A stretch of 64,000 nt of DNA, taken from Methanocella_A sp963792125. GTDB taxonomy: Archaea > Halobacteriota > Methanocellia > Methanocellales > Methanocellaceae. The notes under the pieces were generated by a model, which had not been told where the DNA came from, searched no databases, and was given only the letters and a program-made list of their open reading frames with translations. The stretch spans positions 1 through 64,000 of the forward strand of contig CAWBVA010000013.1 of NCBI GenBank assembly GCA_963792125.1. Direction: 5' to 3'. Of the stretch, positions 8,261-18,130 are shown one piece after another; the first letter of the stretch is position 1; the number at the start of each line of letters is the position of its first letter. Position numbers and translations under genes: made by a program.

Positions 8261-9280
8261 ATGACGGACGAATGCGAGATCAGGCCGGAATCGTTCCACT
8301 GCGGACAGTGTGGCGTCTGTTGCAGGACACAAAAAGCAGTGCTGCTTACACTCGGGGACGTGTTCCGCATATCGGAAAGGCTGGGCATCCGGCCGGGCGC
8401 GTTCTACCGGCGGTATTGCATGAAGTCCGACCGGCTCAACGAACAGGGACTGGTCCGCATCTACCTCAAGACAGAAGGCGGATGTCCGTTTTTGAAGGAG
8501 CGGCAATGCTCCATACACGAGTTCAAGCCGATCGTCTGCGCCCGCAGCCCGTTCTATTATACGGAATCTTCATTAGCCGTATTGAAAGTCCTGGGCGTGA
8601 TCGTGCCGGGGTGCATGATCGAACAGCGCCCTTACAGTACGATGACTCACGGGGACAATGAACCCCTCGTGGACATGGAGATCGAGGTCAGCGCCACCGA
8701 CGAGTACATGCTGCAGTCGGGAAAGTTCGATGAGAAGACCGCGCGGGACCATTACGATCAGCTCAGGCAGGCACTGGCGGACGGCACAGAGAGAGCCATG
8801 GCTTACCAGAAGCTGCTCGACGAAAGCATTCGCCGGGAAGACACTTACCGGAACGATCCTTACTATCGCGGCGCGACGCTCATGTACCTTAGCGGTTTCT
8901 ACAGGGAGTTTCGCGAGGAGATCGGGCGCCTTGCCGGACTTCACCCGGGCCTGCTGATCTTCGAGCCCGCAGCCGTGGGCATAGTCGGCGGGGACATGAT
9001 CGTCGCCATGCAGGACATGGATTTCAAAGAGGCGAGAAAACGCCTTGAGGGGAGAGAGGGCGGTGTAATCGTCAACGCATCCGTGCGCTCGGGCATCGAG
9101 TATTCCGCTGTCACAGTCACGATCGGCGGCAGTCCGGTCGTCTTCTTCTATTACTACGTCGACGCAGGCCGGAAGCCTTCGATCAGGCACCAGCCGGGAA
9201 AGGTATCTGTCACTTTTATGAACAGCAGGAAAGAGGCATTCGCCTTTACGGGCGACGACCTGTCAGGCTGGCTGAGCTAA
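8261..9280 (+). CDS. YkgJ-type cysteine-cluster protein
   Basis: The N-terminus has the zinc/iron chelatase-like cluster: FHCGQCGVCCRT (residues about 12-23), then GGCPFLKERQCSIHEFKPIVC. These eight or so cysteines probably bind an Fe-S cluster or zinc. The remaining ~220 residues, with DFKEARKRLEGREGGVIVNASVRSG near the C-terminus, are unfamiliar to me. The protein is longer than typical 100-200 residue family members. I chose the ATG at 8261 over an upstream TTG at 8252. Its 3' end overlaps the convergent ATPase gene by 35 bases. Confidence 0.75.
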   Translation: MTDECEIRPESFHCGQCGVCCRTQKAVLLTLGDVFRISERLGIRPGAFYRRYCMKSDRLNEQGLVRIYLKTEGGCPFLKERQCSIHEFKPIVCARSPFYYTESSLAVLKVLGVIVPGCMIEQRPYSTMTHGDNEPLVDMEIEVSATDEYMLQSGKFDEKTARDHYDQLRQALADGTERAMAYQKLLDESIRREDTYRNDPYYRGATLMYLSGFYREFREEIGRLAGLHPGLLIFEPAAVGIVGGDMIVAMQDMDFKEARKRLEGREGGVIVNASVRSGIEYSAVTVTIGGSPVVFFYYYVDAGRKPSIRHQPGKVSVTFMNSRKEAFAFTGDDLSGWLS

Positions 9281-11835
9281 GCGCTTTTTTCTTCTTCATC
9301 GCGGTAACTGCCCGGGCGGCTACCTTCAGCACCTCGGACCAGGCGACGCTTACGATACCTGCCACGAGGCAGACAGCCAGATCGCCGATATCCGGCGGAC
9401 TGAACCTGAAGATCGACGGCAGCGGCTGGATGTATAACGCGGCAAACAGGAAGACCAGCGCGAGCAGCGCCACCCAGAACAGGGCGTCGTTGCGCACGTG
9501 GATCAGTTCGATGGCCGTGCTGCTGCGGGAACGGCTGGTAAGTATGAGGCCGAGGTTGGCAATAACAAGCGCGGTAAACGCCATGGCACGGGCCTCGTCG
9601 TCTGTCCGTCCCATGGCCGGAGAGCCGAAGAACAGGAACGCTACTATGAGCATCACCACGAGCCCCTGCAGGACACTGAAGACCATGGCATGAGGGTCGA
9701 ACAGCGGTCGGTCGATATGCCGGGGCGGCCGTCGCATCACGCCTTTCTCTTCGGGCTCTGCCTCGAAGGCCATAGAGCACGCCGGATCGATGATCAGCTG
9801 CAGGAAGGCGATATGCGCGGGAAACAGCATGATCGGCCCGACAAGGAGCGCCGGCAGCAGCGACAGGCCTGCGATAGGGACGTGCACGGCAAAGATGTAG
9901 TCGATCGCCTTTCGGAGGTTGTCGACAATACGGCGGCCCGTGCGTATTGCCTGGACGATGGAGGAGAAATCGTCGTTCAGCAGCACGATGCCGGCCGCTT
10001 CGCGGGCGACCTCCGTACCCCTGCCGCCCATGGCTATGCCGACAGCCGCACCCTTCAGCGCCGGGGCGTCGTTTACCCCGTCGCCGGTCATCAGCACGAC
10101 TTCACGGTTATGCTTGAGGGCATCGACGATGCGGAGCTTCTGCTCGGGCACGACCCGGGCGAAGACCGACGTCCCGCCGATCCGCTGGCTCAACTCCTGA
10201 TCACTCATTGCCTCCAGCTCCGGACCGGTGATCACCTCCCCCGGGCGAATGCCCGCCTGTTGTGCCACTGCCTGCGCGGTGGCCGGGAAGTCCCCGGTGA
10301 TCATGATTACGCGTATGCCTGCCTCGTAGCATTCACTCACCGACTCCGGCACCTGCGGACGCACAGGGTCCTCGAAGCCGACGAGGCCGGTAAAACAGAA
10401 GTCGAATACATGCAGGTCGTCTGGCAGGCTGTCCGGATCGTGGCTCGCATTTGCCACGCAAATGACGCGCATGCCTGCATGGGCCATATTGCTCACGTCA
10501 GCTTCCATCCGCTTTCTCTCCATGGCATCCATGCGACAGAGCTCAAAGACAGCCTCCGGAGCACCTTTGGCGGCGACGGTATATTCACGACGGCCTGGCA
10601 CCCGCCAGACGTTGGCCATGGCAAACAGGCTGCTGGAGAGCGGGTACTCGCGCACGATCTCCCGCCCGGGCAAATCATATTGTGCCTTCGGCAAACACCG
10701 TTTTCCCAGAGCATGCAGCGCGCGTTCCATAGGGTCCGTGGGCTCCCTCCGGCTGGCCATCACCGCAGTCCGGATCAGCCCGTCGAAGGGAGCGGGCAGC
10801 CCGGAAATCTCGCCGGCGGCTTCAAGGCACCCCTGACTCATGCAGAGGCGCCGCACGGCCATCTTGTTCATAGTGAGCGTGCCAGTCTTGTCCACGCAGA
10901 CCACAGTGACAGAACCCAGCGCCTGGATAGCGCTCAGCCTTCGCGTCAGCACGCTCTGCCGGGACATCCGCCAGGCGCCCAGTGCCAGGAAAATGGTCAT
11001 AACTACGGGAATCTCCTCAGGTACAAGCGCCATGGCCAGGGTCAGGCCTATGAGGATACTCTGAAGCCAGTCGCCCCGGGTCAGCCCGGTTATGACTGTG
11101 ACCGCAGCGCAAAGCGCTATGCCCCCGACCGCGAAGATCATCACCAGCCGTGCTGGCGTCGCGGCGCATCGGCGTTTCCTCCGGCCGTATGCGCTGAAGA
11201 GCTTTGCCGATCTTCCCGATCTCGCTGCCGGGGCCTGTACGCAGGACCAGCGCGATGCCATGACCCTGCACGACCAGCGTGCCTGAATAGACGAACGGGA
11301 GCCCGTCGCCGCCGGGCCGGGTCATGGCTGCTCCCGGGTCCCCGGCTACTTTGCGGACCGGTACCGCCTCGCCGGTCAGCAACGACTCGTCGACGAGCAG
11401 GTTGCTGCACGAAAGCATGACTGCGTCTGCCGGCACCCGGTCGCCCTCGTCCAGCAGCACCACGTCACCGGGGACGACGTCCCTGCCCGGGATGCGCTTA
11501 TGCTCGCCGTCTCGAATGACCAGGGCGCGGGGGCTCGACATGTCCCGCAGCGCCTCGAGCGCGCGCTCTACCTTGCGTTCCTGGAATATGGTGATGCCGA
11601 TGACAAAGACGACAAAGCCCATCAGCATCGCGGCCTCCCGGGGGTCGCCCAGCGCGAGGTACAGGAGCCCGGCGGCGATCAGGAGCAGGAACATGGGTTC
11701 GGTCATCGCATCCGCCAGGACGTCGATAATCGTGCGCTTTTTCTCCGAGGGCAGCTCGTTCGGGCCGATCTCTTTTAAAATATCCGAGGCCTGCGACGAT
11801 GTCAGCCCCCTGTGGTCTTCCGTGGGCCCGGCCAT
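9246..11835 (-). CDS. P-type cation-transporting ATPase (frameshifted)
   Basis: A P-type pump, most like the P2 calcium/proton class, of about 860 residues. Domains in order: N-terminal cytoplasmic segment, membrane helices, actuator domain with DESLLTGEAVPV, helices with VPEEIPV, phosphorylation motif DKTGTLTMNKM, nucleotide domain, hinge GDGVNDAPALKGA, and C-terminal helices. The reading frame breaks near 11145-11150: ...MRRDAS continues as RLVMIFAVGG only if one extra base is removed. No other defect is visible and all catalytic motifs are intact, so a sequencing error is likely. Cation specificity cannot be assigned. A TATA-like aaatttataaacc lies about 30 bases before the start. Confidence 0.85.
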
Positions 11836-11912
11836 AGCAATGAAAGAACGAGCGCGGCGGGTTTATAAATTTTCGGCGGAAAAGGCAGGCTGCACCATAC
11901 TCAGTCAGTGAT

Positions 11913-12792
11913 CTACTGCCCTGTCTGGCGCATGACCGGGAACGATGCGAGCTGCGACGGGTTTGTCTGCGAGATAATCGGGTCGAACACCGCCTCTATC
12001 GGCGAATGATCGCTGAGCCTGCGCTCGCGCAAACTATGCAGGTACCGGCACTCTACCGGGTTCAGCGATGCGGACGCGAAGATATGGTCGTAGCGACGGC
12101 CGGAACGATGGCCGTTCTCGGCCTCGAAGAAGCTGAACTCGCGTCCCTGCGGGCCGTTGACCTTCCGGTACGCGTCCGCCAGGTCGAACTGCGCCAGCCC
12201 TTCGAGGACGTTGCGCTCCCAGGTGTCCCACTTCTGGCCCCAGTACTTCTGCAGCACGATCTCGCCGGTCCGTTTCCGCTTCTGTCCCCAGGTGACGATC
12301 GTGCCGTCGGAGGTCTCCTCCTGGGGGGTGCCCAGGTCGCCACAGAAGACGCGTGGGTACTGTGACTTCATGGCAAGGCCTTTGTAGATCCCTTCCAGCG
12401 TCTGTATCTTCCGGACGTCAGAGCTCCTTGCCCTTCGGGACGTGAGCGGTGTGCACCTGGATGTCGCCCCATGGGCCTATGGCGAAGCAGGACAGTACCT
12501 TTTCCGGCCAGGGGACCTCGAAGTGGATGGGCGAGGTGATCAGCGGCCAGCGGCTGGCGATCATCTCGCCGTAACTGTTGCTGTGCAGCCGCGTCATGTA
12601 CCGGGCGAACTGGAAGCTGTCGATGATGCTGTAGAAACCGTGGCGCTGCAGGTGCTCCCGGTAGACGGGCGCGATCCCGGCGGTGATCTCCTGGAGGGCC
12701 ACGATATCGGGCTTGTGCTCGCCCAGCGCGTCAACCTGCGCGGACACATGGCCGCCATAGCCACCCATCACGTTCCAAGAAATCAGCCGCAT
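11913..12792 (-). CDS. Endonuclease/exonuclease/phosphatase-family protein (frameshifted)
   Basis: An EEP-fold hydrolase of about 292 residues. The N-terminal half has MRLISWNVMGG and DIVALQEI, whose Glu binds the metal. The C-terminal half has VFCGDLGTP, RRYDHIFAS and the catalytic ending LSDHSPIEA. The frame breaks near 12420: PKGK is followed by a premature stop, while removing one G restores SSDVRKIQTLEGIYKGLA. I chose the start at 12792 because AGGAGG lies 8 bases upstream; longer extensions lack this. The substrate could be DNA, RNA or a phosphoester. Confidence 0.8.
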
Positions 12793-12923
12793 CGGCACCC
12801 TCCTGACATCTACGTTATGAGAATAGATGGTTATATATCTGTAGGTCGCCATCGCATATAATATACGGCTGCATGGCAGCCAGATGCGTCATATTTATAA
12901 GTGACGAAGGAGAGGTACGTGTT

Positions 12924-13346
12924 ATGTCTGACGATCTACAGGCAAAAGACCTGGCGAAGAAGCTCGGCATCAGAAAAGGCTGCAGCCTGGCCATCATGAA
13001 CCCGCCGTACGGCCTCGTCAAGGCACTGGAGACAATCCGGGAAAACCTGCGGAAGATGCAGACCGAGATCAAAATGAACGAGTCGAGCGGCCTGGATATT
13101 GTCGTCTATTTTTCCCGCGGCCGAAAGGGTCTCGAAGAGGCGTTCCCGCGGCTGAAAGATCAGCTCGCTCCTGACGGCGCGCTGTGGATAGGCTGGCATA
13201 AGCCGCTCAAAACGCTCAAGCCGGATCTGGACTTGAAGGCGGTACGCGAGATTGCCACGAAGCACGGGATGGCTGATTCGGACAGGCTCGATATCGACGA
13301 CTGGCAGATGCTCAAGCTCACGGCGGGCTTGAGGAGTAAAAAATGA
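12924..13346 (+). CDS. DUF3052-like protein
   Basis: The 140-residue protein (MSDDLQAKDLAKKLGIRKGC...) has a LAKKLGI start, LDIVVYFSRGRKGLEEAFPRLKDQLAPDGALWIGWHK in the middle and DWQMLKL at the end. This matches my memory of the DUF3052 family, which has no assigned function and may be a degenerate Rossmann methyltransferase fold. The ATG at 12924 has GGAGAGGT upstream; an upstream in-frame start at 12873 is rejected. The next small gene overlaps it by ATGA. Confidence 0.75.
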   Translation: MSDDLQAKDLAKKLGIRKGCSLAIMNPPYGLVKALETIRENLRKMQTEIKMNESSGLDIVVYFSRGRKGLEEAFPRLKDQLAPDGALWIGWHKPLKTLKPDLDLKAVREIATKHGMADSDRLDIDDWQMLKLTAGLRSKK

Positions 13347-13501
13347 AGAAAGTGGCCGTGAGCGAGGACAAGATACGGAGAATACGGCGGGCCATGAAGG
13401 CCAGCGGCCTCGACCCGGACACGCTGACGGACGACGAGATCGTCGACCATGCCCTGACGGCGGCCGAGTTCTATTTCTCGGAAGGCGAAGACGAAGAATA
13501 A
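13343..13501 (+). CDS. Small hypothetical protein, 52 residues
   Basis: This short gene overlaps the stop of the DUF3052-like gene (ATGA). The product begins MKKVAVSEDKIRRIRRAMKA, continues with a predicted helix-turn-helix-like stretch (LDPDTLTDDEIVDHALTAAEFY) and has an acidic end. The pattern resembles ribbon-helix-helix or antitoxin-like small proteins, but I cannot assign a family. Codon use and the tight coupling support it as real. Confidence 0.6.
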   Translation: MKKVAVSEDKIRRIRRAMKASGLDPDTLTDDEIVDHALTAAEFYFSEGEDEE

Positions 13502-13531
13502 ATGGTCATCATGAGAATTTTTGTACAAGCT

Positions 13532-13656
13532 GATAAGGAACACAGAGGACACAGAGTACAGGTACAGAAGTCTTTTGGAAGACGGCTGCGGTGGCCCGTT
13601 CTTAAAACGAACTCTGTGCACCCTGTGACTCTGTGTACTCTGTGTGATACCTTATC
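13532..13656. repeat. Family A inverted-repeat element
   Basis: The arms begin gataaggaacacagaggaca and end with the imperfect complement ...tgtgtgataccttatc. The inner arms are repeats of ACAGAG / CTCTGT. The loop (tcttttggaagacggctgcgg... cttaaaacg) resembles the loops of the 19376 and 30198 copies. Confidence 0.75.
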
Positions 13657-13842
13657 ATCTAGCAACTTTCAAAATGCTCTACACAAAGTTTTTATCGACC
13701 GTCGCCGATCAGCAGTCGAATATGATACCCTCTGTCGATGCGCCCCTTTCTTTTAACATAAAAGCAATTACCAGACGACGATGCCTGTATAGCCCGGGTC
13801 TTCATCGCCGGCGAATGGCAGGGTGACCCCGGAGAGGCAGGC

Positions 13843-14616
13843 GTGCTGCTGGAGACAGTCTGCCGTCGGTGGCCGAAGGGCACAGAGGCGGACTTTCTCG
13901 TCCTCTGCGGCGGTTTCCTGCAGTTCCGGTGGCCGGACCGGTTGAGGCGGTGGGACATCGGGGACAACCTCAACCCGTCGAAAGAGACGGTCGACCTGCT
14001 TTACAAAGAGGCCGAGAAATGTTTCCGCCCGGTCTTCGACGGGCGGATTCGCGCGAAGCTGCGAAGGTTCGCCCGCTGCGTGACCTTCGGTATCGACAGT
14101 CACTTCTTCCGGGACTCGTGGTGGGACCCGCACGTGGAACTGGTCTTTGCCCTTGACCTGCATACCGGCGAGGCCTGGCCCACCGGCAAGTCCTACCCGA
14201 ACCCCGGGCAGCAGCAGGGGCTGGTACGGATCGCTGACCTGGAGAGCCATTTCATCCGTGCCTGCGGCAGGGATGTCGCGCTCCTGAGCTGCCACGACCT
14301 AAGCCTGTTCAGCCCGCGCTCGTACCACAACGCCCGGGGCTGGCGCCGGGAGACCATCGAGCGCTTCCGGCAGATGGCACATGAACGCAAGCCGGAGCTC
14401 CTGATCTGGCACCCCCATAGGTCCGACACGCCGCGGACGTGGATACCAGGACTCGGCGGCCTGAGGAAAGAATTGCCGGGAATCAGCTATATAAGTGCAG
14501 GGATGTATCACAACGACGGGGCTATCCCCAGGGCGAGCCTGGAAAGCGTCCTGAAGCACACGAAAAATGTGCCTGCGCTGGACCTGATTGCGAAAATTAA
14601 AAACAAGGAATGCTGA
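13843..14616 (+). CDS. Hypothetical protein, start uncertain
   Basis: I do not recognise this protein of at least 257 residues. It is soluble and rich in Trp, His and Arg: SHFFRDSWWDPHVELVFALDLHTGEAW, VALLSCHDLSLFSPRSYHN and LLIWHPHRSDTPRTWIP. The histidines and conserved-looking Asp residues might suggest a hydrolase, but nothing decides it. GTG at 13843 is the only usual start in frame. The same frame stays open and protein-like upstream to 13762 (VFIAGEWQGDPGEAG), so the true start may be hidden by an indel near 13780. Confidence 0.65.
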   Translation: MLLETVCRRWPKGTEADFLVLCGGFLQFRWPDRLRRWDIGDNLNPSKETVDLLYKEAEKCFRPVFDGRIRAKLRRFARCVTFGIDSHFFRDSWWDPHVELVFALDLHTGEAWPTGKSYPNPGQQQGLVRIADLESHFIRACGRDVALLSCHDLSLFSPRSYHNARGWRRETIERFRQMAHERKPELLIWHPHRSDTPRTWIPGLGGLRKELPGISYISAGMYHNDGAIPRASLESVLKHTKNVPALDLIAKIKNKEC

Positions 14617-14919
14617 TTACAGGAAGCACCGTGTAGTCAGGATAGTAGCAAGCTCGCCTGCGTTCTTGATAGGAAAATCGCTCCCGTCCAGGTGCTGAAT
14701 CAGCTGGTACATGGTCTGCGTCTCGCCTTTGTACGAGCAGCCTACCGGCGTGGACTTCGGGAATATCGCCAGCAGCTCGGCCTTGCCGGTGATGGGGAAC
14801 TTCACTGCCGCGCCATTGATCATTTCCACGATCTGCACTTTCATCATGTCCGTTTCCTTGATGCCCGCAGCGCCGGGTGCCTGGGCATGGTCCGTGTACT
14901 TCGGCCTGTCAATCGTCAT
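14617..14919 (-). CDS. MTH865-like family protein
   Basis: A 100-residue protein. The core VQIVEMINGAAVKFPITGKAELLAIFPK, then YQLIQHLDGSDFPIKNAGELATIL, shows two related half-motifs (..DFPI..A.EL). This matches my memory of the archaeal MTH865 family, a small EF-hand-like helical fold of unknown function. The family is usually 75-80 residues, so a start at 14847 or 14844 (MMKVQ) is possible. AAGGA lies 9-10 bases before that internal start, whereas the longer start lacks one. Confidence 0.65.
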   Translation of the reverse strand: MTIDRPKYTDHAQAPGAAGIKETDMMKVQIVEMINGAAVKFPITGKAELLAIFPKSTPVGCSYKGETQTMYQLIQHLDGSDFPIKNAGELATILTTRCFL

Positions 14920-15506
14920 GGTAGCAAGGTCGGTGGCAGAGCTTAATTAGTTTGTGCTTAAACGAACGAATGATTATCCATACCTGCAGATAACAGGAGC
15001 CCCGGCCGTGCAGACGTTATTGCTTTGAACAGGCCGGGCTCACGCCGCATTCCTTTCGACCGCCCGCGCGCGTGTGCGCCACTACAATGCTGACACAAAA
15101 TGGTATGATTATTGCATGAATATGCAAAAAAATCTTTATGTATTCTCGGCCTTCGTGTCTTAGTGGCCTTAAAATGGGAGGGCGGCGATTTAAGGCTCGC
15201 CGCAGGCCTGTTGGTGTATTGCCCCTTTTTTACTGGTGCTTGCGCGGATGGAGTCAAACCGTATTGGAGTCAGCCTTTCAGGAATCATTTCCAGTTGGTT
15301 ACAGGAGTGATAACCTGACTGTTCAGGCTCTCTTTGACTAAATATAAATTCTCCTGTGACTATATATTTGTTTTGTATATTTCCGATAATTACAGAAGGC
15401 GAAGTAAAATTTTCGACTGGCCACGAAAGAATTAAATATTAAATAACATCCTGCAAAAAAGAGTAAAAAAGAAATGCCTGAGCCGGCTGATGCCGGGCCC
15501 GTCACG
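14920..15506. other. Intergenic region with partial repeat, no gene seen
   Basis: No open frame here looks coding. At 15137-15170 is a single arm resembling family A (tcggccttcgtgtcttagtgg), with no matching partner nearby, so it may be a decayed copy. The right part (15340-15480) is AT-rich. Confidence 0.5.
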
Positions 15507-16265
15507 TTAACAATACCGGGGGGGTTTGTTTTTCATGCTCCGGGCGTAATCGAGGCAGTACTTTACTTCATCGTTTAGCGGATCGGCCTGTAAGATAGTG
15601 CTCAGCATGGAGATACCCTCGTCAAGCGTCCTCCCCGAGCCGTTCAGGGTCAGCGCCACGCCCAGGTTCAGCCGGGCATCCATGCAGTCCGGGTCCATGG
15701 CTAAAGCCTTACGCAGCTCTGCCACGGCTTCCATCAGCACCGCCTTGCCCGAAGCGCCCGTGAAAGTCTGCCCGATCTCCAGGAGCGCCTTGCCGAGACT
15801 GGCATGGTACTCAGGGTAACCAGGGTCGATAGCGATGGCCTCGCGGAACTCGGCGACCGCCTCCTCGGTGCGGCCCTCCAGTCCCAGGTTTCGGCCCAGT
15901 TCGCTATGCACGTCCGCAAGCGCACATTTTGCCTCGAGATCGTCAGGGTTCAGCTTCAGCGCTTCCGACAGCTCTTTGAACGCCTCGTTGTACTGGCCGT
16001 TATTCAGGAGCGCCACGCCTAAGTTATAGTGGTAGAAACCTTCCTGCGGGTTGAAGCTGATCGCATCCTGGTATTCCCTGATGGCGTCGTCCAGGTAGCC
16101 GTTGAGCTCCATGAACGTCCCGTTAGTGTAGTGGTACATTTCGAGCACTGTATCGGTATCGTAATCGTCGACGCAGTCGCCGGAGTCATTCTTGCCGCAG
16201 GTCTTGCCCACGATGCCTCGGGACCGGCGCTCGTTGTCGATTGAAGAATTATCCCACATCCACAT
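15507..16265 (-). CDS. TPR-repeat protein
   Basis: About 252 residues with at least four tetratricopeptide repeats. After an N-terminal Cys/Asp-rich segment (GKTCGKNDSGDCVDDYDTD), repeats run AIREYQDAISFNPQEGFYHYNLGVAL, AFKELSEALKLNPDDLEAKCALADV, AVAEFREAIAIDPGYPEYHASLGKAL and AVAELRKALAMDPDCMDARLNLGVAL. TPR domains mediate protein-protein contact; there is no signal peptide. It diverges from another TPR gene at 16612 across an AT-rich spacer. A GTG at 16268 is an alternative start. Confidence 0.85.
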   Translation of the reverse strand: MWMWDNSSIDNERRSRGIVGKTCGKNDSGDCVDDYDTDTVLEMYHYTNGTFMELNGYLDDAIREYQDAISFNPQEGFYHYNLGVALLNNGQYNEAFKELSEALKLNPDDLEAKCALADVHSELGRNLGLEGRTEEAVAEFREAIAIDPGYPEYHASLGKALLEIGQTFTGASGKAVLMEAVAELRKALAMDPDCMDARLNLGVALTLNGSGRTLDEGISMLSTILQADPLNDEVKYCLDYARSMKNKPPRYC

Positions 16266-16611
16266 CACGCGTCACCAATAACCAGTACATAATCGATAAA
16301 AGATAATACTTCGCTAATAAAACGCTAATTTAAATAACGTAATTACGCGATCAGAGATTATTTTATCAATTAAATAAAGAAAGGAGGTCAATTTATTTTT
16401 ATTTCATGCAATTATCATTATTATATTCCGGAAAATGTGATATAAAAATTTATTGATAAAAGTGTAACCGGAAGATTAGTTTTTTATTGGCAATAGAAAA
16501 GATTATCCGTATGAAAGTAGAATTAATGATTGCCCGATAGTCAGCTATGGGGGTATCGATATAGTCAAACAACAACTCGCACTCATACAACAGGAGTCCA
16601 GGCAAGCCTCA
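16266..16611. other. AT-rich divergent intergenic region
   Basis: This 346-base spacer between two divergent TPR genes is strongly AT-rich (for example 16290-16520) and probably holds both promoters. I see no gene, hairpin or repeat family member. The frame of the rightward TPR gene stays open upstream of its GTG into this spacer, so its 5' boundary is uncertain. Confidence 0.5.
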
Positions 16612-17418
16612 GTGGACTCTGTGAGGCGCGAGCCCCGTGCGACGATGATCAGGCCGGGCGAGCTGATCAGCGAAGTTTTTAACACCCCTATCCATGTCAG
16701 TAATCAGTCTGTCATCCGCAGGGCCGAGGACGAATGCGAGCCGGGCAGTGCAGAGTTCTTTTACCGCTCAGCCCTGGACCACATGGGCGCAGGCCGGATC
16801 GGCAACGCGATCGTCGAGCTGCGCAAGGCCATCGATCTGATGCCGGACTTCGTGCACGCGTTACGGGAGCTTGGTGACATTTTCAAGACCACCGGGCAGT
16901 ACGAAGAGGCCCTGTCACAGTACACCGATGTTGTCAGGCTGCAGCCGGACGACGCGGAGTCCAGGTTTGCGCTGGGCTCCATATACGACCGGCTCGACAG
17001 GCCAAACGAGGCCATCAAAGAGTACCTCGAGGCTATCAAGAGCATGCCCGGATACGTCGAAGCGTACTTCTGCATCGGCAACGACCTGTCAACGAAAGGC
17101 ATGCTGGACGAAGCCATCTGGGTATACTCCAAGGTAATCAAGCTTAGCCCCGATTACCCTGACGCGTATATGAACATGGGCATGGCCATGCAGCGCAAGG
17201 GAGCGCTGGACGAGGCCGCCATGGCTTTCCGGGAAACGATCAGGCTGCAGCCGGACGACGAGAGCGCCCACTACCAGCTTGGCCAGACTTATTACCGGCA
17301 GGGCAGGCTGTTCGACTCGATAAGAGAGCTCAACGAGACTCTGCGGATCAACCCGGGCAATGCCGAAGCCACCAGCAGGCTACAGTCTATTCTCGATGCC
17401 ATCGCCGGTGCCAGGTAA
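16612..17418 (+). CDS. TPR-repeat protein
   Basis: The 268-residue protein has about six tetratricopeptide repeats after an N-terminal segment of ~45 residues. Examples are AIVELRKAIDLMPDFVHALRELGDIF, ALSQYTDVVRLQPDDAESRFALGSIY, AIKEYLEAIKSMPGYVEAYFCIGNDL and AAMAFRETIRLQPDDESAHYQLGQTY. The start is weakly defined: GTG at 16612 is used here, with an ATG at 16645 as alternative and an open frame upstream. No enzymatic domain is present. It is the second of three TPR genes in 2.5 kb, possibly arisen by duplication. Confidence 0.85.
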   Translation: MDSVRREPRATMIRPGELISEVFNTPIHVSNQSVIRRAEDECEPGSAEFFYRSALDHMGAGRIGNAIVELRKAIDLMPDFVHALRELGDIFKTTGQYEEALSQYTDVVRLQPDDAESRFALGSIYDRLDRPNEAIKEYLEAIKSMPGYVEAYFCIGNDLSTKGMLDEAIWVYSKVIKLSPDYPDAYMNMGMAMQRKGALDEAAMAFRETIRLQPDDESAHYQLGQTYYRQGRLFDSIRELNETLRINPGNAEATSRLQSILDAIAGAR

Positions 17419-17496
17419 AGCTGGCTGACGAATACCATGCTTGGCCGCCCTATCTCCGGCAAACGTTTAATATAAAATAATTTTAATATATTATTG

Positions 17497-18060
17497 ATGA
17501 CCATGCTTTCGGGCGTACTGGGCACAGTCCACGACTTGATGTACCGGGTCAAAGCGCCACGCCAGACAGCTACAGGCAATGTCCCCGGCGACTCAGACCT
17601 GCGCTATTCGATCGCTTCCATTCACTTCGAGCAGGGCAGGCTGGACGAGGCTGCCGGCCAGCTTGAAGCCGTGCTGGCGACCGACCCACGACAGCCGGAG
17701 GCACACTACCTGCTGGGATGCATCCGTGAGGAGCAAGGCCAGTACGCAGTCGCCGAAAAAGAATACAGGCGGGCCATAAGACTTGACGCCGGCCGGCTGA
17801 TGTACCACCTGCGACTCGGCGCCATGCTCGAGGAGAGAGGCAACTCCGCGGGCGCACTTAAGGAGTACAATGCTGCTGTCACCGCATGCCCGGAGGACGC
17901 GGAAGCCCGCTTCAGGCTGGGTGCCTCGCTCGACGGCTTCGGACGGCTGGACGAGGCCATCGCCGAATACAGGGAGGCGCTGCGCATTGAGCCCGGCCTC
18001 AAGGACGCTTCTGTCTGCCTGCAGGCTGCAGTCCGCCGCCGGAAGGCGCTGCGTAAGTAG
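17497..18060 (+). CDS. TPR-repeat protein
   Basis: A 187-residue TPR protein with about four repeats: RYSIASIHFEQGRLDEAAGQLEAVLATDP, AHYLLGCIREEQGQYAVAEKEYRRAIRLD, HLRLGAMLEERGNSAGALKEYNAAVTACP and RFRLGASLDGFGRLDEAIAEYREALRIEP. A TATA-like tract (tataaaataa, 17471-17480) lies about 22-28 bases before the ATGs at 17497 and 17503, so a leaderless transcript starting near one of them is likely. An upstream TTG at 17494 is less probable. Confidence 0.83.
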   Translation: MTMLSGVLGTVHDLMYRVKAPRQTATGNVPGDSDLRYSIASIHFEQGRLDEAAGQLEAVLATDPRQPEAHYLLGCIREEQGQYAVAEKEYRRAIRLDAGRLMYHLRLGAMLEERGNSAGALKEYNAAVTACPEDAEARFRLGASLDGFGRLDEAIAEYREALRIEPGLKDASVCLQAAVRRRKALRK

Positions 18061-18130
18061 CCCTCAGTGCCCCCGTTCCCACTACGCATTTGTTTTTTTA
18101 ACTATCACGCCCGAATTGTAGTTGAGCACT

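Noticed and set aside
7493..8518. 341-codon leftward open frame
   Set aside because: Antisense to budA, the deaminase and the YkgJ-like gene, all of which show family motifs.
9498..11420. 640-codon rightward open frame
   Set aside because: It lies antisense to the P-type ATPase, whose motifs are clear; the frame is open because of high GC third positions and encodes no recognisable domain.
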